Assembly: GCA_001803205.1 (NCBI GenBank)
Contig: MHBE01000059.1
Location: 1-64,000, forward strand
Origin: Lentisphaerae bacterium GWF2_38_69
Lineage (GTDB): Bacteria > Verrucomicrobiota > Lentisphaeria > Victivallales > GWF2-38-69
DNA length: 64,000 bases
Direction: 5' to 3'
Shown here piece after piece: positions 15,031 to 23,956 of this stretch (within the stretch, counting starts at the first letter, position 1; each line of letters opens with the position of its first letter). A program made the translations under genes and the position numbers. The notes below the pieces were generated by a model. The model searched no databases. It was given only the letters and a program-made list of their open reading frames with translations, and had not been told where the DNA came from.

Positions 15031-16260
15031 TTAAAGTTTTTTTACTATTTCGCCATTCTTAATGATTAAAGGCATATTCTGTTTATAATCCAGCATAATG
15101 GAGATATCCTGCAGAGGATTGCCTTTTATGGCAACAATGTCAGCAAAAGCCCCTTCAGAAATAACTCCTATCCTGCCTTCCATCTTAAGAAGTTTAGAGT
15201 TTACATAAGTAGCTGAATTAAGGGTTTCAAATGGTGTTTCACCGCCTTTGGCTCTGAGCGTAAATTCATGCAGCTGATATTCCATAAGCGAACCAAGAAG
15301 ATCAGTGCCGAAACCAAGTTCAACTTTATTTTTTCGCGCGATTCTTATTGATTCAAAACTTCGTTCTACTATTTCCCTGAGCTTTAGTAAAGACTCCTTT
15401 GGGAAACCCAGAGTCTCTCCTTTCTCATAGATTATATTATGAACAGACAGTGTAGGAACTACAAAAGCGTTATTGCTTCTTACTAATCTGGCAGCTTCAT
15501 CGTTTATAAGAGTTCCATGCTCTATTGACCTTACGCCCAGCCGAACGCAGCGCATAATACCTTCAGGAGTATAAACATGAGCCATTACATAGGTTCCGGC
15601 ATTGCCGGCTTCTTCTACAACGGCTTTTATCTCTTCTTCGGAAAATTGAAGATTAACTACTCTGTCAGTAGGTGAAGCGACTCCTCCAGCAGCCATTATT
15701 TTGAGTTGGCTTGCGCCGTTCCTGAGCTGTTCCCTGGCAATTTTTCTTACACTATCAACACCATCGCATATAATTGAAATTGACGAACCGCATTTTGTTG
15801 TATGAGTCCCTTCATAAATACCGCTTGTCCTGAGTCTGAAATCACCATGCCCGGAAGTCTGGCTTAAAGCTTTGGAGCTTGCAAAGAGTCTGGGCCCCCG
15901 AATAATCTTGTTTTCTAGCGCGAGGCTCAAGCCGTAATCTGCCCCTCCGGCATCTCTGGTACTTGTAAAACCTCTCATAAGCATTTCTTCCAATGCTTTT
16001 CCTGAACTGATATTTATGTAACTTTCAGGCAGTCTGTCCTGATAGAGGTCAACCTGAGCGGCTCCTGATACATGCGTGTGAGCATCTATCAGACCTGGAA
16101 TAAGAGTCATTCCTTTGATGTCTATTCCCTTATCACTTTTAATGTCGGAAGATTTAGTAATTTTAACAATCAGGTTGTTATCTATGAGGATATTCATCCC
16201 CTTATAAAGTTTATTTTCCTTTCCATTAAAAACATTCGCATTCTTAAGTAAAATTCTCAT
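15031..16260 (-). CDS. Metal-dependent amidohydrolase (prolidase/imidazolonepropionase-like)
   Basis: This 409-residue protein has the amidohydrolase-superfamily layout. A small N-terminal beta sandwich precedes the metal site H61-x-H63 (GLIDAHTHVSGA). Then come a probable carboxylated lysine in QLKIMAAGGVASP, histidines in VMAHVYTPEG and SIEHGTLIN, and the catalytic Asp in ELGFGTDLLGS. The closest pattern known to me is the Xaa-Pro-dipeptidase-like group, which cleaves hydrophobic or cyclic dipeptides or acts on hydrolytic xenobiotics. No signal peptide is seen. It diverges from the acylphosphatase gene 91 bp away. The substrate cannot be told from sequence. Confidence 0.85.
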   Translation of the reverse strand: MRILLKNANVFNGKENKLYKGMNILIDNNLIVKITKSSDIKSDKGIDIKGMTLIPGLIDAHTHVSGAAQVDLYQDRLPESYINISSGKALEEMLMRGFTSTRDAGGADYGLSLALENKIIRGPRLFASSKALSQTSGHGDFRLRTSGIYEGTHTTKCGSSISIICDGVDSVRKIAREQLRNGASQLKIMAAGGVASPTDRVVNLQFSEEEIKAVVEEAGNAGTYVMAHVYTPEGIMRCVRLGVRSIEHGTLINDEAARLVRSNNAFVVPTLSVHNIIYEKGETLGFPKESLLKLREIVERSFESIRIARKNKVELGFGTDLLGSLMEYQLHEFTLRAKGGETPFETLNSATYVNSKLLKMEGRIGVISEGAFADIVAIKGNPLQDISIMLDYKQNMPLIIKNGEIVKKL

Positions 16261-16351
16261 GCTTTAGAGTCTCTGATTTGTTGTTTAGCAATTCAAAAAG
16301 GTTAGAATTAATTTTAACAGAAACAACTTCGCAGATAAAGAGTCTAAACGA

Positions 16352-16636
16352 ATGAAAATACAATATGAGGCCTATCTTGTAAAAATAACGGGAAGAGTAA
16401 CAGGAGTAGGTTTCAGGTATTGCACAAGAGATTTTGTCGGCCAATTTTCAGAGGTTAGAGGCTATGTAAGAAATGTAGCTTCGGGAGAAGTTGAAGTTCT
16501 GCTTCAAGGCAAGAAGGAACACCTGGATGTAATTCTTGCCTGGCTTGCCCATGGACCATCTTACGCAAGAGTTGATGAGATAAAGATAAACATAATTCCC
16601 CTCTCGGACGAGCTGGGATATTTCAAAATTAAATAA
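16352..16636 (+). CDS. acyP: Acylphosphatase
   Basis: This 94-residue enzyme hydrolyses acyl phosphates such as carbamoyl phosphate or acetyl phosphate. The signature GRVTGVGFRYCTRD (14-27) carries the catalytic Arg22, and GYVRNVASGEVEV carries the catalytic Asn41. It is standard family length. It is followed after 10 bp by the acetolactate decarboxylase gene, so the two are probably cotranscribed, although no functional link is obvious. Confidence 0.92.
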   Translation: MKIQYEAYLVKITGRVTGVGFRYCTRDFVGQFSEVRGYVRNVASGEVEVLLQGKKEHLDVILAWLAHGPSYARVDEIKINIIPLSDELGYFKIK

Positions 16637-16646
16637 GGATAGCTAA

Positions 16647-17426
16647 ATGAAAAAGTTATTACTCTCAATAATATTTTGTACTCTTTTTTTTGCATCTTTT
16701 GCAGGCGAACTTTATCAGCTTGGAACAATCGATTCCATGATGAAAGGTTACTATGAAGAAGTTAAAGACATAAGTGAAGTTAAAGCAATGGCTTCCATGG
16801 GACTGGGCACCACAACAGAACTTGGCGAAGTAATCGGGATTGACAAAAAATTTTATCTTGCAGATGCAAAAGGCAATGTCAAACAACTAAGCGCCAAAAC
16901 ACTCACCCCGTACATGACTTGTTCGTCTTTTAACTCCAAAATATCCTTCAGGCAAAATACTCCGGTAAACAGTTCAAAAGAGTTCTATACTATGCTTGAA
17001 AAAAAATATCTTGAAGGCGAAAATATTTTTTACGCGATCAGAGTTGATGGAACTTTTCAGAAAGTTGATGCCAGAAGCGAAGATTCTTTCACGGGAAAAC
17101 CCGAGCCTCTAGCCGAATGGCTCAAGACTCATCAGAAAAGTTTTGTTTTTAACAACATACAGGGAACTCTTGTTATATATAAGTACCCTCAATATATGAA
17201 CGGCATAGGAGTGGGAGGCTATCACGCTCATTTCTTATCAGACAATAGAAAGTTTGGCGGACATGTTTTTGATTTTTCATTAATAAATGGGAAGGTTTCA
17301 ATCGAGCCTTATTATCAAATCACGCTAATGCTTCCTGAAACTGACAAATTTGTAAAAGCCGATATGGGCAGTTTGAATAACGATGAAAAAGAATCGATTC
17401 ACAAAATTGAAACAAAAGATAATTAA
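16647..17426 (+). CDS. Alpha-acetolactate decarboxylase, secreted
   Basis: This 259-residue protein has a signal peptide (MKKLLLSIIFCTLFFASFAG) and the acetolactate decarboxylase fold. The metal-binding signature GGYHAHFLSDNRKFGGHVFD (about residues 191-210) supplies the three zinc histidines. The enzyme turns 2-acetolactate into acetoin. No acetolactate synthase or butanediol dehydrogenase gene is near, so it may act on acetolactate that leaks from the cell or arises from valine and isoleucine synthesis. The periplasmic or extracellular location follows the pattern of several exported members of the family. Confidence 0.9.
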   Translation: MKKLLLSIIFCTLFFASFAGELYQLGTIDSMMKGYYEEVKDISEVKAMASMGLGTTTELGEVIGIDKKFYLADAKGNVKQLSAKTLTPYMTCSSFNSKISFRQNTPVNSSKEFYTMLEKKYLEGENIFYAIRVDGTFQKVDARSEDSFTGKPEPLAEWLKTHQKSFVFNNIQGTLVIYKYPQYMNGIGVGGYHAHFLSDNRKFGGHVFDFSLINGKVSIEPYYQITLMLPETDKFVKADMGSLNNDEKESIHKIETKDN

Positions 17427-17563
17427 TTAAATCTCTCTTTGATATTTTACTTTTCCGATATAGTTTTTCCCTTTTTATCTGAATGAAATGATAAAACCGT
17501 TCAAGGGATAGACTAAAAAACTATGGTCAGAGTTTTAATAATTATATATATAGCGAACTAATT

Positions 17564-18490
17564 ATGAAAAAATTATTCATCTTAGTAGTAGTGGCAAGCG
17601 TATGGGTTGCCCTTGTAGTCTTTATTTTTGAAGCAATACAAAACGACGCAGATACCAGTTGGGTTCAAAAGAAGTATCTCGACATTCAATATGCATCTGA
17701 AAGCCGCTCCGAATATCTTGATATCTATTATCCAAATGAGGGAACAGGGCCTTTCCCTGTAATCGTTGTAATACACGGAGGAGCTTTTAAATTCGGAGAT
17801 AAACAGGATGCTATGTTAAATCCTATGCTTGAAGGATTAAAAAAAGGTTATGCTGTCGTTTCCATCAATTACAGATTAAGCGGAGAAGCCAAATGGCCGG
17901 CTCAAATCAATGATGTCAAGGCAGCGATAAAATTCATAAGAGCTAATGCTCAGAACTTGGAGTTCCAGGAAGATAAAATTGCCGTATGGGGCGGATTAGC
18001 AGGAGGAAATCTTGCGGCTCTGGCAGGAACATCAGGCGATACAAAAGCTTTGGAGGATCCGAATCTTGGCCACAATGGAGTATCTGCAAAAGTCCAGGCA
18101 GTAGTTGACTACTTTGGCCCAATGAATTTCCTTACAATGGATGATCAGTGGAAAGTTCTGGGAGTCAAAGGACAGCAACACGACGATGCTAACTCATATG
18201 AATCCAAGCTTACGGGACAAAAAATTACTGAAACTCCAAGACTTGTTGAAACATCTAATCCTATCTCTTATATAGACGGCAATGAGCCTCCTTTCTTCAT
18301 TCAGTGCGGAACTAATGATAAAACAGCACTGCCGCTTAAAATCAAAGAATTTGCAGATATTCTGCAGCAAAAATCAAAAAATGAAGTCACTTTTGAGTAT
18401 ATAAAAGAATCCGGTCATGGAGATCAGGCTTTTGAAACAAAAGATAATCTTGACAAAATTTTTGCATTCCTTGACAGGCATTTAAAGTAA
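17564..18490 (+). CDS. Alpha/beta hydrolase (BD-FAE-like) with Leu in place of catalytic Ser
   Basis: This 308-residue exported or membrane-anchored protein has an N-terminal hydrophobic segment (5-24) and an esterase/lipase-type alpha/beta-hydrolase core: oxyanion motif VIHGGAFKFGDKQ (69-81), the nucleophile-elbow position VWGGLAGGNLAAL (141-153), an acid in QCGTNDKTALP and a histidine in ESGHGDQAF. In active relatives the elbow reads G-x-S-A-G-G; here residue 145 is Leu (codon TTA, 17996-17998), one base from TCA. The Asp and His are kept. The protein is therefore either inactive as an esterase, altered by a recent point mutation, or a sequencing error. Confidence 0.85.
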   Translation: MKKLFILVVVASVWVALVVFIFEAIQNDADTSWVQKKYLDIQYASESRSEYLDIYYPNEGTGPFPVIVVIHGGAFKFGDKQDAMLNPMLEGLKKGYAVVSINYRLSGEAKWPAQINDVKAAIKFIRANAQNLEFQEDKIAVWGGLAGGNLAALAGTSGDTKALEDPNLGHNGVSAKVQAVVDYFGPMNFLTMDDQWKVLGVKGQQHDDANSYESKLTGQKITETPRLVETSNPISYIDGNEPPFFIQCGTNDKTALPLKIKEFADILQQKSKNEVTFEYIKESGHGDQAFETKDNLDKIFAFLDRHLK

Positions 18491-18500
18491 ACATCTTTCC

Positions 18501-19307
18501 ATGCCTGATAATTCCATTTTGTTTTTTATTATATTCCCTATTGTTGGAATATTTACGGGATTCCTATCCGGGATGTTCGGCATCGGCGGATCTATAATTA
18601 TCATTCCTGCCCTGTATATGATTTTTGACAAAATTGGAATCCCGAAAAGCGAATTAATGCATTTCTCTATAGGCACGGCTTTCAGCATCATGATTTTTAC
18701 TTCAATAACCAATACTGTATCTCATATAAAACTTGGGAATACCATGCCAGGAATCATAGCTAAAATGATTCCATCACTCATAGCTGGAGTAATAATAGGC
18801 ACTTGGTCTATAAAATACATTGGCAGCGAATCACTTAAAAAGATATTTGCATCGTTTCTTATTTTGATAGCTATTGACCTGTTTATAAAATTAAGCAAAC
18901 GAATCAGAAAAAGTGAAACTCCATGTCCGAAAACTTTGCCTTTCGCCGGAATAATAATCGGTTCAATCTCAGGATTAATGGGAATTGGCGGAGGCTCCAT
19001 CGTTATTCCTTTTCTTCTCTTTCTTGGATATGAGACCAGGAAAGTTATAGGCACGAGCGCCGTACTTACTTTACCTATAGCACTAACCGGAGCTGCAATA
19101 TCAGCGCTTCACATGATAGACATCCATACAAGTGTGCCCATGTCGCTGGGATTTATTTACTTTCCTGCCTTATTGACAATTTCTGCATTTTGTGTAATAA
19201 GCGTCCCTATCGGGGCTAAAACTCTCGGTTTTATTCCACAGGAACGAGCCAGGCAGATTTTTGCAATACTGCTTTTTATAACTTCACTAAGAATGTTCTT
19301 TTTCTGA
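18501..19307 (+). CDS. TauE/SafE-family sulfite exporter-like permease
   Basis: This 268-residue polytopic membrane protein has about eight hydrophobic segments arranged as two related halves. Each half starts with the family's glycine-rich loop: GFLSGMFGIGGSIIIIPALY (about 20-39) and GSISGLMGIGGGSIVIPFLL (about 155-174). Members export sulfite, sulfoacetate or other organosulfur anions. It is 10 bp after the hydrolase gene and 2 bp before the CapC-like gene, so the three are probably one transcript. The substrate is not deducible. Confidence 0.9.
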   Translation: MPDNSILFFIIFPIVGIFTGFLSGMFGIGGSIIIIPALYMIFDKIGIPKSELMHFSIGTAFSIMIFTSITNTVSHIKLGNTMPGIIAKMIPSLIAGVIIGTWSIKYIGSESLKKIFASFLILIAIDLFIKLSKRIRKSETPCPKTLPFAGIIIGSISGLMGIGGGSIVIPFLLFLGYETRKVIGTSAVLTLPIALTGAAISALHMIDIHTSVPMSLGFIYFPALLTISAFCVISVPIGAKTLGFIPQERARQIFAILLFITSLRMFFF

Positions 19308-19309
19308 CA

Positions 19310-21286
19310 ATGAATATATTCCCGGAAGGAAGCTTATCTGTATCACTAATTACCACTGTATGGGCTGGACTTTTTGTTATATGTTTTTTCAATCTCAGAC
19401 TGGGCTGGACTATTTCAGGGCTGATAGTTCCAGGATATCTGGCTCCGCTTCTTATTCTCAAGCCATGGAGTGCTGTCGCAGTAATTATAGAAGCTGTTTT
19501 TACATATCTGGCAGTCATTGGATTCTCGCGTTTTGGTGAAAAGACAGGGCTCTATTCTGAAGTATTCGGGAGAGACAGATTTTTCTTTATACTTTTACTT
19601 TCAGTAGCAATGCGTTTGCTTTTTGATGACGCGGTCTTCCCATGGTTTACATCAATTTTGAGCCAACATCTTGAAATAGAATTTCTCTATAGGGACGGTT
19701 TATATTCAATCGGGCTTGTAATCGTAGCCTTGACTGCCAATCAATTCTGGACTTCAGGGCTCAGGAGAGGTCTTTTCCAGCTTGCTGTAACTCTCACAAT
19801 AACTTTCCTTATCATAAAATACATACTCATAGGATATACAAACTTCAGGCTAAATGAATTGGCCAATGTCTATGAAAATCTGGCCACATCAATACTTGCT
19901 TCTCCGAAAGCATATATTATTCTTCTTACGACAGCCTTCATAGCCTCACGGATGAATTTATTATATGGGTGGGAGTTTAGCGGTATAGCTATTCCCGCAT
20001 TGCTGGCATTGCTCTGGTATAAACCCCAGGAAATTCTGATTTCCGTCGCAGAAGCTGTTATTATCTATTTCATTGCCTCTTTACTGCTTCGAACAAAATT
20101 CTTTTCAAAGATGTCGATTGAAGGGGCAAGAAAAATCCTTTTTTTCTTTAATATAGCGTTCTTTTATAAACTTGTCTTAGGCTTTATTTTGCCATTATTT
20201 TTGACAAATATAGCACCTAATGATTATTATGGCTTTGGCTATATGCTCACTTCGCTCATTGCAATTAAAATGCACGATAAAGGTTTCGGAGCCAGGATAA
20301 TCGGTTCTACTGTCATCACTTCTGCCATATCAATAGCCGCAGCTACATTGATAGGATTTTCACTTACTTTCCTAAGCAAGAATGAAATTCCGCAGCCCTC
20401 TCCTCATCCCCAAAAAACAATTGAGATGAAAACTCAAAAAGCATGGTCAAACATTCCCATCAGGTACAGTACAGGCAAACCTCTGCCTCTACTGTCTTCT
20501 CCCTTCGAAAAGATCGAAATAAAATCCAATAACAGGAAACTAGGGATTGATGAACTTAGGTTCATTGATGAAACGATTTTTGTTCCTCTATTCAAACTGT
20601 CAGAAACTTCTGATAAAAATCTCTCGACAATTGAGCTCATCATGAATAAAGCCGCAAAAGCCGCGGATTATCCTGGAATAAAGATAATGCTATTTGGGAA
20701 CAAAGCTTTCAGCCCTGATTTTATCGAATTAAAAAGCAGCTTAGAATCAGGTTCCGCAGCATCTTTCTATTTACGCTTTAACGAAGGAAGCAATATTCTC
20801 CTGGAATCGGATTGTCACTCGATAAAATCCCTTTGCCTTATGAGACTTATTGAAAGTGAATTTAAGCCGAAAGTTATTCTTCTAAATGGGTTATTCTCAC
20901 GCGGCGATGAAGGGACAATTGAAACAGAAACGGCAAAAACCTATGTTAAATCCTCACTCTTTGACCTTTTCAATCAGATTTCCATGCGGGAAATGGATAA
21001 ACTGAAAGATAATTTAAACATAATTCTGGTAAAAACGGCTCCGAAAAAAAATAATCTTAATAAAAACTTTGTGTATGTTTCTTCGAATACCGGAGCCTAT
21101 TCGCCTGATACTCTTAATGAAGTTCAGCAAAAACTAATAAATTTACTAGTTAATAAAAGTTATTCCGTAAAATTTGTAAACGGCCTTCCTGAGACATCCG
21201 GACTGGAAACAGATAATCTTCTATCTTCAAGATATCTCCCCATGACAAAAAACACTTCTATGATAGTCTTATGGGTTTCTGAATAA
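19310..21286 (+). CDS. Double PgsC/CapC-domain membrane protein
   Basis: This 658-residue protein has two copies of the CapC/PgsC membrane domain. The first has RLGWTISGLIVPGYLAPLLI (about 31-50) and the second NLLYGWEFSGIAIPALLALL (about 219-238). About ten hydrophobic segments reach residue 360, and a soluble C-terminal region of roughly 290 residues follows, which I do not recognise. CapC/PgsC normally works with the ligase CapB/PgsB to make and export poly-gamma-glutamate. No CapB or CapA gene is in the window, so the product need not be polyglutamate. It follows the TauE gene by 2 bp. Confidence 0.75.
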   Translation: MNIFPEGSLSVSLITTVWAGLFVICFFNLRLGWTISGLIVPGYLAPLLILKPWSAVAVIIEAVFTYLAVIGFSRFGEKTGLYSEVFGRDRFFFILLLSVAMRLLFDDAVFPWFTSILSQHLEIEFLYRDGLYSIGLVIVALTANQFWTSGLRRGLFQLAVTLTITFLIIKYILIGYTNFRLNELANVYENLATSILASPKAYIILLTTAFIASRMNLLYGWEFSGIAIPALLALLWYKPQEILISVAEAVIIYFIASLLLRTKFFSKMSIEGARKILFFFNIAFFYKLVLGFILPLFLTNIAPNDYYGFGYMLTSLIAIKMHDKGFGARIIGSTVITSAISIAAATLIGFSLTFLSKNEIPQPSPHPQKTIEMKTQKAWSNIPIRYSTGKPLPLLSSPFEKIEIKSNNRKLGIDELRFIDETIFVPLFKLSETSDKNLSTIELIMNKAAKAADYPGIKIMLFGNKAFSPDFIELKSSLESGSAASFYLRFNEGSNILLESDCHSIKSLCLMRLIESEFKPKVILLNGLFSRGDEGTIETETAKTYVKSSLFDLFNQISMREMDKLKDNLNIILVKTAPKKNNLNKNFVYVSSNTGAYSPDTLNEVQQKLINLLVNKSYSVKFVNGLPETSGLETDNLLSSRYLPMTKNTSMIVLWVSE

Positions 21287-21315
21287 TCTATTAAATTCTT
21301 GAATAATAGATTATT
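21282..21315 (+). terminator. Hairpin overlapping the stop codon of the CapC-like gene
   Basis: Perfect 11-bp arms AATAATCTATT and AATAGATTATT around a 12-base loop; the gene's TAA is inside the left arm. It is AT-rich and lacks a clean T tract, so termination is only possible, not certain. Confidence 0.45.
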
Positions 21316-21388
21316 AGTTGTAATTTATTTCCCTTCTAAAAATGATTTTAGTTATGTACTTGAACAACAATAAGAAGAGGAAATTTTT

Positions 21389-22027
21389 ATGAATATAGTT
21401 CAATTATTGGGGACATCTTGCCCGTTTGTCGGCCTTTGCGATACAGAAATGGGAAAAGGAATTCTGTTTGGCGCATTAGGAATGGCAGTTCTGATACTCA
21501 TTATTTCGCTGATTCAAAATGCTGTCTCAAAAAATAAGGTAAAAGCTTCTTCATATGACTCTAAAAAAATTGAGGAAAGCGAGATTAAAATAGCCGAACT
21601 TGGAATGGCTCTTGCAGCAGAAAAAGAAAGTTCATCAAAAAAATTCGATGACGGAGCTCTCTATTCTCTGGTTCTACTTCAGAGAGAGGGCAGATTTGTA
21701 GACTTTATCAGAGAAGATATCAAAAACTATGATGATTCACAGATCGGAGCAGCAGTCAGACAGATTCATGCTGGCTGTTCAAAAGTTTTAAGTGAAAATT
21801 TCAATTTGAAAGCGTTATACGACAAAAATAATGAAGGAGATACAATAACACTTGGAGAAAACTTCAACGCCGAAGAAGTCAGGCTCAGCGGCAATGTACC
21901 GTCCAAAGGACCATACAAAGGAATTCTCAGACATAAAGGCTGGGCTTCAGCATCTGTCAGTTTGCCGAAGAAAACCATAAAAACTTCTTCATTGGTAGTC
22001 TGTCCGGCAGAAATAGAAATAGAATAA
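21389..22027 (+). CDS. DUF2760 membrane-anchored protein of the Hsp70 set
   Basis: This 212-residue protein has one transmembrane helix (about 25-45, KGILFGALGMAVLILIISLI), a helical linker (about 50-90) and the C-terminal DUF2760 domain, with LQREGRFVDFIREDIKNYDD and ending in SSLVVCPAEIEIE. DUF2760 genes are known to stand directly upstream of atypical Hsp70 genes, as here. A membrane-tethered scaffold or adaptor for the two Hsp70 proteins is inference from this order. A GAGG Shine-Dalgarno precedes the ATG. Confidence 0.85.
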   Translation: MNIVQLLGTSCPFVGLCDTEMGKGILFGALGMAVLILIISLIQNAVSKNKVKASSYDSKKIEESEIKIAELGMALAAEKESSSKKFDDGALYSLVLLQREGRFVDFIREDIKNYDDSQIGAAVRQIHAGCSKVLSENFNLKALYDKNNEGDTITLGENFNAEEVRLSGNVPSKGPYKGILRHKGWASASVSLPKKTIKTSSLVVCPAEIEIE

Positions 22028-22096
22028 CTTCCAACATCGAACTTTGAACATTCAAACTCGATGTTTAGCGTTGGATGTTCGATGTTTCAAAGTTTA
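22027..22096. repeat. Palindromic repeat of the AACATCGAAC type upstream of Hsp70 gene
   Basis: The gap between the DUF2760 and Hsp70 genes is made of short related words (CCAACATCGAACTTTGAAC, then GTTGGATGTTCGATGTTTC) that form an imperfect inverted repeat. The Hsp70 ribosome binding site (AAGGAG) follows immediately, so the hairpin would lie in the leader of that gene. Confidence 0.65.
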
Positions 22097-22108
22097 AGGA
22101 GAATTAAC

Positions 22109-23908
22109 ATGATTCGTTATTTAATAGGTATTGACCTGGGAACGACAAACTCTGTCGTTTATTATATTGACAAAACAAAAGAGAAACCTCTTCCTGAACT
22201 CTTCAAAGTTCCTCAGTTGACTGAAGCAGGAGAGATTTCAGAAGAAGAATTGCTCCCATCATTTATTTACATTCCTGACGACAAGGAGTTGCCGGACGGA
22301 AGTTTAAACACCGAATGGAACGGCAAAGCTTCATTCTGCGTTGGAGAGTTTGCTAAAAAGAGTTCGCCAAAAGTCCCGCTCAAAGTTATCACTTCGGCAA
22401 AATCATGGCTTTGTGCCGAAAATATTGATAAAAATTCGCCGGTACTGCCATGGAATAGAAACAATCCTGAGAAGCAGTTGTCCCCTGTTGAAGCAATCAA
22501 ATCAATTCTTGAGCACATCAAAAATGCCTGGAATTATAAGATGGCATCAACCGATAAAAATCTTTCAATGGAAAAACAGATAATAGTAGTTACAGTCCCA
22601 GCTTCTTTCGATACTGTAGCAAGAGAATTAACTGTCAAAGCTGCCGCTCAGATTGATTTAAAAATAATCCTTCTGGAAGAACCACAGGCTGCTTTCTATT
22701 CCTGGCTCAATAACAATGGCGAAATGTGGCGAAAAAAAGTTTCTACTGGAAATACAATCCTTGTTTGTGATATCGGAGGAGGAACAACTGACTTTAGTTT
22801 GATAAAAGTGCGGGATGAATCCGGCAATCTGGCTCTGGAAAGAGTAGCAGTGGGAAACCATATCCTTCTTGGCGGAGACAATATGGATCTGACAATGGCT
22901 TATAAAGTTGCCACAAAAATTAATGCCAAAAATAAGATAACTCTTGACACATATCAGATACATGGCCTTACATATGCCTGCAGAGAAGCCAAAGAAGCAC
23001 TAATGGCCGATCCCAAAGCAAAAGCTCAAAAACTGACCGTTCTTGGAAGGGGAAGCAGCGTAATAGCAAGCACTATTTCATCCGAACTTTCCCGCGGAGA
23101 AGTCGAAGAAACTATTATCGACGGTTTCTTTGCCGAGTGCGCACTTGATGACGCGCCTGTTGACTCAAGGCGTTCAGGATTTAAGACTTTCGGTTTGAAA
23201 TATGAAACAGATCCATCCATCACAAAACATCTTGCGCAATTTCTTAAAACTAATTGCAAAACACAAGAAGAATTGCCAAACTGTATTCTTTTTAATGGCG
23301 GCGTAACTAAAGCCAACTCCATAAGAGAAAGAATTACTTCGGTAATAACAAAATGGGCAAACCATGAAATAAAAGTCCTTAGCGGGACTAATCCTGATCT
23401 TGCAGTAGCTATGGGCGCAAGCTGCTATGCCAATGTCCGTGAAGGAAAAGGAATCAGGATAAAAGCCGGAAGCTCCTACGCGTACTATCTCGGGATTGAA
23501 ACATCTATGCCGGCAGTGCCTGGTTTTGTTCCTCCGACTCAAGGCCTCTGTGTACTTCCTATCGGAACTGAAGAAGGCTCTGCTTTCGACTTGGATTATT
23601 CCGGACTTGGTTTGATAGTTGGAGAAAACAGCGAATTCAGGTTTTATTCATCCAAAATAGCCAGAGAGGATAAATTTGGAAAAATTATTGATGATATTGC
23701 CAAAGAAAGTTCTATCGAAGAACTTCCTCCTCTTGCAGTTACATTACCCCCTACAGCCGACATTCCGGCAGGCAGCCTTGTTCCTGTGAAGCTTCGCATA
23801 GAGTTTACTGAAACAGGCACGCTTCAGGTCTGGTGTATAAATGAAAAAACCAAGAGCGAATGGAAACTGGATTTCGAAGTACGTAAAGACTCTTCATCGG
23901 CTAATTAA
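22109..23908 (+). CDS. Hsp70-family protein (DnaK-like, first of pair)
   Basis: This 599-residue Hsp70-like ATPase starts MIRYLIGIDLGTTNSVVYYI. Further actin-fold motifs are VPASFDTVARELTVKAA, EEPQAAFYSW, CDIGGGTTDFSLI and NHILLGGDNMD. The C-terminal about 150 residues are a short beta-rich region (GTLQVWCINEKTKSEW); the long helical lid of DnaK is not evident. The ATG at 22109 is chosen because of AAGGAG nine bases upstream; an earlier in-frame ATG (22061) lies in the repeat. It is probably translated with the DUF2760 and second Hsp70 genes. The client is unknown. Confidence 0.9.
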   Translation: MIRYLIGIDLGTTNSVVYYIDKTKEKPLPELFKVPQLTEAGEISEEELLPSFIYIPDDKELPDGSLNTEWNGKASFCVGEFAKKSSPKVPLKVITSAKSWLCAENIDKNSPVLPWNRNNPEKQLSPVEAIKSILEHIKNAWNYKMASTDKNLSMEKQIIVVTVPASFDTVARELTVKAAAQIDLKIILLEEPQAAFYSWLNNNGEMWRKKVSTGNTILVCDIGGGTTDFSLIKVRDESGNLALERVAVGNHILLGGDNMDLTMAYKVATKINAKNKITLDTYQIHGLTYACREAKEALMADPKAKAQKLTVLGRGSSVIASTISSELSRGEVEETIIDGFFAECALDDAPVDSRRSGFKTFGLKYETDPSITKHLAQFLKTNCKTQEELPNCILFNGGVTKANSIRERITSVITKWANHEIKVLSGTNPDLAVAMGASCYANVREGKGIRIKAGSSYAYYLGIETSMPAVPGFVPPTQGLCVLPIGTEEGSAFDLDYSGLGLIVGENSEFRFYSSKIAREDKFGKIIDDIAKESSIEELPPLAVTLPPTADIPAGSLVPVKLRIEFTETGTLQVWCINEKTKSEWKLDFEVRKDSSSAN

Positions 23909-23920
23909 CACTAACTCGTA

Positions 23921-23941
23921 ACACGGGCGGGACGCCCGTGT
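23921..23941. repeat. GC-rich hairpin between the two Hsp70 genes
   Basis: A perfect 8-bp stem, ACACGGGC-gggac-GCCCGTGT, stands out in AT-rich DNA. It lies 13 bp after the first Hsp70 stop and 15 bp before the second start. It may be a mobile palindrome, a processing site or a partial terminator. Confidence 0.8.
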
Positions 23942-23956
23942 ATCTTTATTATAAAA

